Assembly (NCBI GenBank): GCA_900109485.1
Contig: FOAY01000002.1
Span: 206,392-270,391 of the forward strand
Origin: Kosakonia sacchari
GTDB lineage: Bacteria > Pseudomonadota > Gammaproteobacteria > Enterobacterales > Enterobacteriaceae
Direction: 5' to 3'
DNA length: 64,000 nucleotides
In this document: piece by piece, positions 14,789-23,009 of the stretch
Position numbering within the stretch: the first letter of the stretch is position 1
How the letters are laid out: the number at the start of each line of letters is the position of its first letter
Notes under the pieces: model-generated
Told to the model about the DNA's origin: nothing
What the model saw: the letters and a program-made list of their open reading frames with translations, nothing else
Databases searched by the model: none
Made by a program: the position numbers and the translations under genes

Positions 14789-17347
14789 ATGCAGACAAGC
14801 AGGAAAAGAGTTGTCATCACCGGCATCGGGATTTTGTCGTCGCTGGCAGAAAATGTCGCGGATTTCAGAGAGGCGTTGCTGAATAAGAAGTGCGGCGTTG
14901 CTGACAGTGAGCGCTTTTCAACATGGTTTGAAAACGCCAGAGCGGCGGAAGTGCTGCATGATATCGATTACTCCGGCCTGCCAGAAGGGCTCGCGGACTC
15001 ACTCGATAACGCTGCGCTCTGGGCTTATAAAGTGGGTAAAGACGCGCTCGATCAGGCGGGGCTGGCGGACAACGCGGCAAGCCTGCGCGATACCGGCTTA
15101 ATTGTGGGCGTTTCATCCGCAGGGACCGAAGCGTTTTTACCGCTCTTTGAGCAACGCCTGGAAGATTTTTCCCTGCGCAAGGCGCTTTTTTCCGGTGGCT
15201 TCTCTTCCTGCTGCTCCAGCGTCTCCACGCTGCTCGGCCTGAAAGGGGGCGTTGAACTGGTCGCCACCGCCTGTACGGCCAGCCCCAACGCGGTGGGCAT
15301 GGCGTATGATTTTATTCAGAACGGCAAGAGCAAAACCATGCTGGCCGTGGGTACCGAGCCTATCTACCTGCCGACATTCGCCGGTTTTTATGCGCTGAAC
15401 GTTATGCATCCGGACTCCTGTACCCCTTTCTCCGGGCAGTCGGGAATGTCGATTGGCGAAGGTGCAGGCGCTGTCGTGCTTGAAGAGTATGAGCATGCGG
15501 TTGCGCGCGGGGCGACGATTTACGGCGAGATCCTCTCTTATGCCACCTCCTGCGATGCTTTCCACGAAACCGGGCCGGATCCGCGCGCCAGCGGCGCCGT
15601 GCAGGTGATGCACAAAGCGCTGGAGAATGCCGGGCTGAAGCCTGAGCAGATCGACTACGTTAACGCGCACGGCACCGGCACCGAAGCCAACGACCGCATC
15701 GAAACGCTGGCGATGAAAAAGGTTTTTGCCAACCACGAAAACCTGCTGATCAGCTCAACCAAATCCTACTTCGGACACAACATCGGCGCGGCGGGCATCG
15801 TGGAATTAATCGCCTGCCTGGTGACGCTGCCGGGTCATCAGGTACTGCCGACGCTGAACTTCACGAAAGCGCGTCCGGGATGCGATTTGGACTATGTACC
15901 GAATGATTTTCTCGATCGGAAAATCAATATTTTCATGAAGAATAACTATGCGTTCGGCGGCAACAACTGCTGCATGATCGTCAGCATGGAGCCGGCTTCC
16001 GTTCCTGTCAGTACCTACGAAGCCAAACGCGTGGCGATTTCCGGCATTGGCGCGGTATCGGCTATCGGCCATACGCTCAATGAGATCCTCGAAAATGTCT
16101 GGCAAGGCAAGCAGAACGTTGAGCTGGGCGGCGTGACGTTCCCGGACGATACGCTGGAAGAAGCAAAAGAACTGCTCAAGGTGCTGGATGAGACCGGGCA
16201 GTGCGCGGATCTGTTCGGTGACGCATTCTCTTTCAGCAACGCCACGTTGCCAGAGAGCGAAACGAATTTCAAAACCTTCCAGGTAACGGGCCTTGAGCCA
16301 CGCAAGCACTTACGCCGTTTTGATCCGCGTAAAGCAACGCGTGGCGGTACGTTTGCCCTGATTGCGCTCTGCGAAGCGCTGGAGCAGGGAAAACGTAAAA
16401 TTAAACGCGATGGTGATGCGCTGGGCCTGATTATGGGGATGTCCCGTGGTCCGCAGGAAACAACCTATAAATATTTGCAGAGCCTGAAACCCGATCCGCG
16501 TAAGGTGCGAACCTCGGAATTTCCGGGTTCACTGATGAACGCGATTCCCACCTTTTGCGGCATTTCAGAAGGGATCAAAGGCTATACCACAACGCTGGCA
16601 ACCGGTGAAAATGCGGCGCTCGGCGCCTTAACCTACGGCTATGAGATTGTGCGCCAGAACCTGCAACCGCAGGTGATTGTTGGCGGCGCGGATGAATATT
16701 TCCCCTCAATGTCGCTCTATATGGATGCGGTTACGCAGAAGATCCAGATGACCGCGACGGCGAGCGATTATCAGGTCTATGGCAAAGACGCCAAAGGGTA
16801 TGTGCCCGGTGAAGGCGCTTGTATGCTGCTGCTGGAAGATCCGCAGACAGCTGCCGCGCGCGGTGCAGACGTGCTGGCGGAAGTGGTGGGTTACGGGAAG
16901 TCATGCAGCAACAGTTATTTCGATGTTGCCGAGCTGGCGGAAAAATCGTCCTCCATGGCGCTGGCGGTGACCCGTGCGCTTGCCGACGCTGGCATTAGCG
17001 CGCAAGAGATCGATCTGGTGTGCGGCACCAGCAATGGTAGCGACGCGCATTCGCGGATTGAAATTGACGCTATCTGCGAGGTATTTGGCGAGAAACAGCC
17101 GAACGTTCCGGTCGTTAACTACAACGCCTGCTTTGGTTTTGTCGCCTCAGCGGCGGGTTTGCTCAACCTTGCAGTCATCATCGATTGCATTAAAAAACAG
17201 TCCGTTCCGGCGATTCCTAATACCGTGGCGTTCTTCGATGAACGCGTGAACTTTGTCCGTCAACCAATGAAACTGGCAATCAAGCATGTCTTGTTGGTAG
17301 GGGCAACGGAAGGTGGGAACTATTACGCACTGGTCATTAAGGAATAA
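14789..17347 (+). CDS. Fused ketosynthase-chain-length-factor protein (KS-CLF didomain)
   Basis: 852 residues made of two complete FabF-type thiolase-fold domains. Domain 1 (about 5-405) is an intact KS with Cys162 (ACTAS), His294 (VNAHGTGTEAND) and His330 (STKSYFGHNIGAAG). Domain 2 (about 412-852, from KRVAISGIGAVSAIG) has lost all three: Leu603 replaces Cys (TTLATGENA), Thr747 replaces the first His (VCGTSNGSD) and Phe784 the second (ACFGFVASAAG). That is the pattern of a chain-length factor, here joined to its partner in one chain. It should condense malonyl-ACP units with the acyl-ACP and set chain length. In type II polyketide and aryl polyene systems KS and CLF are separate proteins. 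Confidence 0.85.
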   Translation: MQTSRKRVVITGIGILSSLAENVADFREALLNKKCGVADSERFSTWFENARAAEVLHDIDYSGLPEGLADSLDNAALWAYKVGKDALDQAGLADNAASLRDTGLIVGVSSAGTEAFLPLFEQRLEDFSLRKALFSGGFSSCCSSVSTLLGLKGGVELVATACTASPNAVGMAYDFIQNGKSKTMLAVGTEPIYLPTFAGFYALNVMHPDSCTPFSGQSGMSIGEGAGAVVLEEYEHAVARGATIYGEILSYATSCDAFHETGPDPRASGAVQVMHKALENAGLKPEQIDYVNAHGTGTEANDRIETLAMKKVFANHENLLISSTKSYFGHNIGAAGIVELIACLVTLPGHQVLPTLNFTKARPGCDLDYVPNDFLDRKINIFMKNNYAFGGNNCCMIVSMEPASVPVSTYEAKRVAISGIGAVSAIGHTLNEILENVWQGKQNVELGGVTFPDDTLEEAKELLKVLDETGQCADLFGDAFSFSNATLPESETNFKTFQVTGLEPRKHLRRFDPRKATRGGTFALIALCEALEQGKRKIKRDGDALGLIMGMSRGPQETTYKYLQSLKPDPRKVRTSEFPGSLMNAIPTFCGISEGIKGYTTTLATGENAALGALTYGYEIVRQNLQPQVIVGGADEYFPSMSLYMDAVTQKIQMTATASDYQVYGKDAKGYVPGEGACMLLLEDPQTAAARGADVLAEVVGYGKSCSNSYFDVAELAEKSSSMALAVTRALADAGISAQEIDLVCGTSNGSDAHSRIEIDAICEVFGEKQPNVPVVNYNACFGFVASAAGLLNLAVIIDCIKKQSVPAIPNTVAFFDERVNFVRQPMKLAIKHVLLVGATEGGNYYALVIKE

Positions 17348-17351
17348 GACT

Positions 17352-18566
17352 GTGGAAAATGCCGCCATCATTTCAGGCTACAGCGCACATTTACCCTTTG
17401 CCGGGAATAGTGTTCAGCTTATTGAGCATCTTCGTCAGGGGAAGCGGGTCGAAAGGAAACCCTGGTTTCGCTCTGACGACGAAGCAATAACGTGTGGGTT
17501 TAACGGCAATAAATATGTCGCCAGGCTGGAGCACGTTAATGATGGCGCATTAGAGATGGTGTATCAGTTGATTGAGGATGCGCTTGCGCAGGCCAAACTG
17601 GATACACATTGTCTCGCGGGCAATAACGTGCGGGTTTATTTGACCGGGCTGGGTAGGCGCGTCGATGGCATCGATTATCACTCTTTTTACGATCGCAATG
17701 ACATTGAAGATATTAAGCTCACCCGCTCATTAACCCGTCTGCACGTAGCGAATATGTCGCAGGATACGGTAGCGTGCAGCCTTGCGCATAAATACCAGTT
17801 GCAGTATTTGCCGCCAAATATGAACTGCACCAGTAATTCATCGTTGACGGCCGTGCATTTGGGTTGCCAGGCGATCGAGCAGGGTGGTATCGACCTCGTT
17901 GTGGTTATTAATTGTTCGAAAATTAAAACCCAGGATATCTGGTTCCTTGATTCTCAGTCGATGCTGGACAGTGAAGTGGTACAGCCGTTTGGTGAAAACA
18001 GTAAAGGCGTACTTTTCTCCGAAGGGTTCAGCGTTATTGTTCTGGAAAGCCTGCGCCACCGTCGCGACAGAGATGTTACGGGCGGCGTGCGGTTGCAATC
18101 CTCCTACGCGCAAATTAGCGCGGGCAGAAGTAATGACGCTTCCTGGCTGAGTCTGAACGTCCTGAAAATCATGCGTGCGGTGACCGAAAAAGCAGACGTT
18201 AATGTGCAGGATTTATGCGCCATTATTCCGCATGGCAATGGTTCTTCCGTCAGCGATAAAGCCGAAGCCAAAGCGATTGAAATATTTGCTGATTCGCACG
18301 CGATTCCTGTGCTGGCGTATAAGGGGCAGATCGGTTACTGCGCAACCGGCTCTGGCATTATCGATTTGATTATTGCCCATCACTCATTAACCCGACGCGA
18401 ATTAATTGCTCCGGTAAGTAATGACGCCATTTTGGATGTGATGGCACCGTTTATGCTGATTGATCGCGACGTATGCGGGCATGAAAAAAATCATTTGCTG
18501 AAGGTTGGCGTCGGCGTGGATGGCTCGGTAATTGGGATCGTGCTGTCTGCAATTAATCCCGCGTGA
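17352..18566 (+). CDS. Ketosynthase-family protein with Cys-His-Tyr active site
   Basis: 404 residues from GTG 17352, 4 bp after the previous stop; the longer frame would overlap the previous gene by 35 bp. FabF-like thiolase fold: Cys159 in NMNCTSNSS, His294 in IIPHGNGSSVSDKAEA, but the second catalytic His position is Tyr329 (KGQIGYCATGSG). A decarboxylating KS needs two His residues, so it may condense poorly, act as a priming or transacylating enzyme, or be a modified KS. The spacing shows tight coupling to the KS-CLF gene. Assignment to the KS superfamily is firm; its reaction is not. Confidence 0.75.
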   Translation: MENAAIISGYSAHLPFAGNSVQLIEHLRQGKRVERKPWFRSDDEAITCGFNGNKYVARLEHVNDGALEMVYQLIEDALAQAKLDTHCLAGNNVRVYLTGLGRRVDGIDYHSFYDRNDIEDIKLTRSLTRLHVANMSQDTVACSLAHKYQLQYLPPNMNCTSNSSLTAVHLGCQAIEQGGIDLVVVINCSKIKTQDIWFLDSQSMLDSEVVQPFGENSKGVLFSEGFSVIVLESLRHRRDRDVTGGVRLQSSYAQISAGRSNDASWLSLNVLKIMRAVTEKADVNVQDLCAIIPHGNGSSVSDKAEAKAIEIFADSHAIPVLAYKGQIGYCATGSGIIDLIIAHHSLTRRELIAPVSNDAILDVMAPFMLIDRDVCGHEKNHLLKVGVGVDGSVIGIVLSAINPA

Positions 18567-18587
18567 TGAATAACCATGGAAGGTTTG

Positions 18588-19544
18588 ATGTACTTATCAT
18601 CGTTTGCTCTTATTGAGCCGGAAGACAGGTTTTATTTCTATCAACCCAGTTGGCTGAATGCCTGGGAAGCGCATTTATATAATCTGGGGCTTAAGTCTAC
18701 CCGGAAGAATGGGTGGGGTCTTAAACGTTTTGGTACTGATGGCTCGCTCTATGCCGGTGAGATGATCCGTAACCCGCAGTATATAAAATACCTTGATGCG
18801 ATGGAGCAGGCCGCAGATGCTGCGCTACAGGCTTTATCCACGAAAGAACGGATGAAATTATTCAAGTCGCGAACGGCATTTATCTATGCGGATTCGTGGG
18901 GAGAAGCCGGGCTGCTGGAGAGTATTTCCAGCGCATTGCATATTTCGATGCTCGACACGTTACCGAAAAATCTGGTGAAGAAATTTTCTATTACCGATCC
19001 CACCTGCAAAATGCGCGGGGAGAAATATGCATTCACTCAGGCAATGAGCATGGTGCAGGATTATCTGAGCTGGGATGTTTTCGATTATGTGGTGATTTGT
19101 TGTGCCTATCGCGCCATCCCGATCATGGTATTTTCTGAGGAAGATATCGCCGTTGCGCGGGGAGTAAAACGTGCTCAGCAAGCCGATGGGGTTAACCTGA
19201 CGGTTGAACGCGTGGGATGTTTTATCTTCAGCCGTCACGAAAGCGCATTGAAAGTGAATAGTGGTCGCTATATGGCGGCCGGGCGTGCCGATATTTCGCA
19301 GCTCAATGCTGAGGATGTCGAAGTCATGGCGTTTGCAGGCTTACGGGAAAAATCATTTCCGGCAGAGATGCAGCAAAAGGTTATTCGCCTTGCTGATATT
19401 TATGGTCACAGTGGTTGTCTGACTCCCGCACTGAGCTTCGAATATCTGCGCCAACATCCTGTTGCTGCCGGAAAAATCCGCACTGTCGTCCCGGATAATT
19501 TATCGGGTTATCACTATTTTGATATTGAATATTCTGCAGGGTAA
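18588..19544 (+). CDS. Degenerate ketosynthase-like protein (thiolase fold, unknown role)
   Basis: 318 residues from ATG 18588, which has GGAAGG four bases upstream; an ATG at 18576 would add four residues but has no such site. Only remote KS features remain: ITDPTCKMRGEKYAFTQAMSMVQDYLSWDVFDYVVICC resembles the KS nucleophile elbow followed by the dimer-interface helix and strand (Cys140), and DIYGHSGCLTPALSFEYL resembles the GH(T)GAAG loop (His274). It lacks the N-terminal KS landmarks and the HGT motif. It may be a structural partner of the neighbouring KS or an acyl-transfer enzyme. I do not recognise a characterised homologue. Confidence 0.6.
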   Translation: MYLSSFALIEPEDRFYFYQPSWLNAWEAHLYNLGLKSTRKNGWGLKRFGTDGSLYAGEMIRNPQYIKYLDAMEQAADAALQALSTKERMKLFKSRTAFIYADSWGEAGLLESISSALHISMLDTLPKNLVKKFSITDPTCKMRGEKYAFTQAMSMVQDYLSWDVFDYVVICCAYRAIPIMVFSEEDIAVARGVKRAQQADGVNLTVERVGCFIFSRHESALKVNSGRYMAAGRADISQLNAEDVEVMAFAGLREKSFPAEMQQKVIRLADIYGHSGCLTPALSFEYLRQHPVAAGKIRTVVPDNLSGYHYFDIEYSAG

Positions 19545-19554
19545 CGGCATTGCG

Positions 19555-20262
19555 ATGAGTGACATAATCAGAGAGCTACCGGCAATATTACTCAGCCATA
19601 TTTCGAAGAGCTATGGTTCCGGTGAGGGAAAAATCGACGCGCTAAGGGATATTAATCTGGAAATCGCGAAAGGTGAATTTCTGGCATTATGCGGCCCGTC
19701 GGGTAGCGGCAAAAGTACGTTGCTAAATATCATGTCTGGTATCGATCAGCCGACATCCGGAACGGTGATGTTTTTGAATAAATTACTCAATGCGTTACCC
19801 GAAGAAGAGTTATCAATAGTTCGCGGCAAACATCTGGGATTTATTTTTCAATTTTTCAATCTCATTCCTGTTCTGAATGTTTTTGATAACGTTTTTTATC
19901 CCCTGATCCTGAATGGTCATTTCGGTAAAAAAGAGGCGCGCGAAAGAACGCGCGACTTACTGAATCGTGTAGGTCTGGAAGGTTTTGCCAACCGTAAACC
20001 CGGCCAGCTTTCCGGCGGGCAGCAGCAGCGGGTGGCGATTGCCAGAGCCCTGGCGCACGACCCGGCGGTGGTTATCGCCGACGAACCGACCGGTAACCTG
20101 GATATGGCAACCGGCGAAGCCATTCTGGAACTTCTGTTGCACATCAATCAGCAGACGAAGACCACATTCATCATCTCCACGCATTCAGCGCAGTTAAAGG
20201 AGTGCGCGCGTCGGGTGGTAGAAATTAAAGATGGAGGATTGGTGTATGACTCGAGAGCGTAA
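19555..20262 (+). CDS. ABC transporter ATPase (LolD/MacB type)
   Basis: 235 residues from ATG 19555; a longer frame starting inside the previous gene is disregarded. Motifs: Walker [10 protein letters not shown] (47-55), Q-loop region [15 protein letters not shown] with the FQ(F/Y)xNLxPxLxxxxNV pattern of LolD/MacB/FtsE, signature LSGGQQQR, Walker [13 protein letters not shown], and H-loop STH. This subclass powers mechanotransmission by FtsX-type permeases rather than classic import. It pairs with the permease at 20903-22207. It starts 10 bp after the preceding stop and its own end overlaps the next start. Confidence 0.9.
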   Translation: MSDIIRELPAILLSHISKSYGSGEGKIDALRDINLEIAKGEFLALCGPSGSGKSTLLNIMSGIDQPTSGTVMFLNKLLNALPEEELSIVRGKHLGFIFQFFNLIPVLNVFDNVFYPLILNGHFGKKEARERTRDLLNRVGLEGFANRKPGQLSGGQQQRVAIARALAHDPAVVIADEPTGNLDMATGEAILELLLHINQQTKTTFIISTHSAQLKECARRVVEIKDGGLVYDSRA

Positions 20263-20902
20263 ATGGCGGGGCGCTATCTGCGCAGGCCTGCTCAGCATGA
20301 CCTGCGCCAGTGTTGCCAACGCTTCCAGCGTACCGGCGGTTGAAAGCGTCATGCAGAGAGGCTTTCCAGCACAGCCCGATCAACTGGCCATCGTAACCAG
20401 CGCGCTGTTCAAAGAGTATGGCGAAACGAAAAATGTCGTCTCGTTAATCTTTTATGCCTGGGGCGCGCTGCGTCAGGCGGAAAACGCCTCAGCGGTGAAC
20501 GACTACATTAACGCGTCCGAATATGCCAAAACCGGTTTTTTCTACCTCGATGAAGCCATTGACAGCCATGAAGACGATTTACGGGTGCGCTATATGCGTG
20601 CACGCGTCGATGCCTGGCTGGCGCCGGAAATGGGACGCTGCGCGGTCACGATCAAGGATACCGAATGGATGCTGAAAGATAAGACGCTCTTTAACCCGGC
20701 ACAAATTGCGCGGATCCACCAGATGCGTTATCTCGCGCTCTATAACTGCAAAAAATACCCGCAAGCTGCACAGCTTCTGGCACAAATAAAAAGCCAGGAC
20801 GCTGCCGTGGCAAAGGAACTGGCATTACATAATAACGTTGCGCCTGCGTGGGATGCGAATGAGGTGGCTCAGGTGCTGCTGCCGCTGGTGAAGGGTGAGT
20901 AA
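20246..20902 (+). CDS. Periplasmic helical-repeat protein of the export module
   Basis: 218 residues from ATG 20246, with GGAGG at 20233-20237 and a 17-bp overlap with the ATPase gene. Signal peptide [26 protein letters not shown]. The mature part is alpha-helical with TPR-like pieces (NASEYAKTGFFYLDEAIDSHEDDLRVRYMRARVDAW; ARIHQMRYLALYNCKKYPQAAQLLAQI). Two Cys (GRCAVTI and YNCKKY) may pair. Its position between ATPase and permease suggests a periplasmic accessory part of the transporter, possibly a docking scaffold. No characterised homologue recognised. Confidence 0.7.
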   Translation: MTRERKWRGAICAGLLSMTCASVANASSVPAVESVMQRGFPAQPDQLAIVTSALFKEYGETKNVVSLIFYAWGALRQAENASAVNDYINASEYAKTGFFYLDEAIDSHEDDLRVRYMRARVDAWLAPEMGRCAVTIKDTEWMLKDKTLFNPAQIARIHQMRYLALYNCKKYPQAAQLLAQIKSQDAAVAKELALHNNVAPAWDANEVAQVLLPLVKGE

Positions 20903-22207
20903 ATGAGCATGATCTTTATTAACGCCATTGTGCTGCTGATTCTGCTTTTTCTGTTGTGGTGTACCGTGATGCATGCGCGGGACGTGAAGTTTGCCTTTCT
21001 CAATCTCTTCCGACATAAGCGCCGCTCATTTTCGACTTTGTCGGCGATTATTTTGGGGGGCGTCGCCATTTTTCTGTACGGCGGATTTATCGATTACTCG
21101 TTCTGGATCTTAAAAGAGCAAACGGTCCGCACGAATATCGGTCACGTGCAGATCTACAACCAGAATTATTTCGCCACCTCCAATAAAAATAAGAGCCTGA
21201 TTGAGGATTATCCGTCTTTAAAGCAGGCGATATTAAGCGAACCGGAACTGGCGGCAGATATTTCTACGCTTGCCGGGCAACTGGAATTTACCGGGGTTAT
21301 TTCTCATTACGAAAATGAAACCTCGAGCTATTTTTCCGCGCTGGGGATCGAACCGCTACCGGCATTAAAACTGGGATCCTTTGATAAACTTATTTCCGGC
21401 AGTGATTTATCACGTATAAAAGCCGATCACATCACCTTAGGTCGCGGACTGGCACAAACGCTCGGCGCGAATTACGATGACTGGCTGGATGCTATTACGG
21501 TTAATTCGCGAGGCGGGCAGGGCGCATTGTCATTGAAGATCCGTGGCATTTTTGCCTCCGGCATCAAAGATTACGACGATACGGCGTTGAAAATGCCGCT
21601 TGAAACCGCGCAGCGTATGATGGAAACCGACGGCGTGAGTAAGGTGTTAATTTTACTGAAAGAGGATAACACCGCCGTATTCAGCGCCCGGCTGAGAAAA
21701 TTTATCGAGGAAAACCATCTGCCGCTAATTGTGAAAGAGTGGAAAGATACCTCGTTATTTTATCAGCAGGTTGAGAGCTTATTATCCGGGATCTATTTCT
21801 TTATTAAGCTGATTGTTGCATTGATCGTTATCTTTATGATCGGTAACTCAATGACCATGAATATCGTTGAGCGGACCAGGGAGATCACGACGCTGCGCGC
21901 CATTGGTTTAAAACCTCTCCACGTTACCCGGTTGTTTTTACTGGAAGGGATTTTTGTCGGCATGATTGGCGCTGTTGGAAGCCTCGGCATGGGTTCTGCT
22001 ATCGCTTCAGTGATTAATCTTTACGGCATCGCAATGCCACCGTCGCCTGGGCAAACTGTGGGCTACACCGCTTTTATTAAAACCAGCAGTTATGATTTGC
22101 TGTTTATTACGCTGGTGCTGCCGCTGTTAACCGCGACTGCCGCTTCTGTTTTACCGGCGTTGCGCGCCTCTCGTCTTAATATATCGGATGCTTTTAAATT
22201 TTCTTAG
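20903..22207 (+). CDS. FtsX/LolE/MacB-type ABC permease
   Basis: 434 residues, directly abutting the previous gene. TM1 is near 42-64 (SAIILGGVAIFLYGG), preceded by a short hydrophobic N-terminal anchor (4-22). Next comes a large periplasmic domain (about 70-290), then three C-terminal TMs (FFIKLIVALIVIFMIGNSMTMNI, FVGMIGAVGSLGMGSAIASVI, LLFITLVLPLLTATAASVLPAL). ERTREITTLRAIGLKPLHVTRLFLLEG is the conserved FtsX coupling element that contacts the ATPase. This is the LolC/E and MacB topology. With the LolA-like gene following, extraction of a lipid or lipoprotein from the inner membrane is the likeliest job. Confidence 0.87.
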   Translation: MSMIFINAIVLLILLFLLWCTVMHARDVKFAFLNLFRHKRRSFSTLSAIILGGVAIFLYGGFIDYSFWILKEQTVRTNIGHVQIYNQNYFATSNKNKSLIEDYPSLKQAILSEPELAADISTLAGQLEFTGVISHYENETSSYFSALGIEPLPALKLGSFDKLISGSDLSRIKADHITLGRGLAQTLGANYDDWLDAITVNSRGGQGALSLKIRGIFASGIKDYDDTALKMPLETAQRMMETDGVSKVLILLKEDNTAVFSARLRKFIEENHLPLIVKEWKDTSLFYQQVESLLSGIYFFIKLIVALIVIFMIGNSMTMNIVERTREITTLRAIGLKPLHVTRLFLLEGIFVGMIGAVGSLGMGSAIASVINLYGIAMPPSPGQTVGYTAFIKTSSYDLLFITLVLPLLTATAASVLPALRASRLNISDAFKFS

Positions 22208-22220
22208 GGAAACTCGTAAT

Positions 22221-23009
22221 ATGAAAATTACGTTATTTGGCAAAGGAATTGCCTGTCTTGGGCTTCTTTCAGCCTGTGCCTTCGCTGCGCCTGGCGATAA
22301 TAATGCTATCGATATTATTCGGCGTGCGGATGAGATCCGTTCGCCCAATAAACCATTTCGCTATACGCTTGCGGTGAGCGAATATAAAAATGGCGAAGAG
22401 AAACCAGAAAGTAAGCAGGTGCTGGATATCTCCATGCGTTTTATGAAGCCTGAAGGGGAGATTAAAGCGGATGCCCGATCGTTAGTTCGCTTTATTTATC
22501 CGCCGCGTGATAAAGGCAAAGTGATGCTTTCCGACTGGTATGACTTATGGTTCTATTCTCCAGGGCTACGGCGACCGGTGCCCATTTCTCGCCAGCAAAG
22601 ATTGATGGGGCAAATATCTAATAGTGACGTGATTGTGACTAACTTTGAATATGCCTATCAGGCGACTCTGCAGGGCATGGAAAAGTGTGGCGATAATCAA
22701 TGTTACAAACTGGCGCTGACGCGAACCTATGCCGAAGCAACCTGGCCAAAGATTATTTATTACGTTGAAGCTGGCGACGAAAATCGTCCTTATAAAGCTG
22801 ATTATTACTCTCTTGATGACAAATTACTTAAAGAAGTTCGGTATCTGAATTATCAACCGGTATTAGGGAAGATGAGGCCAATGCGGATTATTGTGCAGGA
22901 CGTACGCCATGAGAAAAGTTTTTCGGTCATGGATTACAGTGATGTTCGTCTGGAGTCGTTACCTGAATCTCACTTTACACGTGAACATCTTCAGCGGGAG
23001 GCAAAATGA
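22221..23009 (+). CDS. LolA-like outer-membrane lipoprotein-sorting/lipid carrier protein
   Basis: 262 residues from ATG 22221 with AGGGA upstream; the earlier in-frame start would overlap the permease gene. Signal peptide ends LLSACAFAAP; the LSAC could alternatively be read as a lipobox, but LolA-like carriers are soluble. The body has the LolA-fold pattern: repeated amphipathic strands (MRFMKPEGEIKADARSLVRFIYPPRDKGKVML, YDLWFYSPGLRRPVPISRQQRLMGQISNSDVI, KIIYYVEAGDENRPYKADYYS). COG2834-type proteins of this length occur with FtsX-type transporters. Predicted to ferry the exported lipid across the periplasm to the outer-membrane protein encoded next (4-bp overlap). Confidence 0.78.
   Translation: MKITLFGKGIACLGLLSACAFAAPGDNNAIDIIRRADEIRSPNKPFRYTLAVSEYKNGEEKPESKQVLDISMRFMKPEGEIKADARSLVRFIYPPRDKGKVMLSDWYDLWFYSPGLRRPVPISRQQRLMGQISNSDVIVTNFEYAYQATLQGMEKCGDNQCYKLALTRTYAEATWPKIIYYVEAGDENRPYKADYYSLDDKLLKEVRYLNYQPVLGKMRPMRIIVQDVRHEKSFSVMDYSDVRLESLPESHFTREHLQREAK

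Noticed and set aside
15137..15736. 199-codon open frame antisense to the KS-CLF gene
   Set aside because: Shadow of GC-rich coding with Arg/Gly-rich composition and no recognisable domain.
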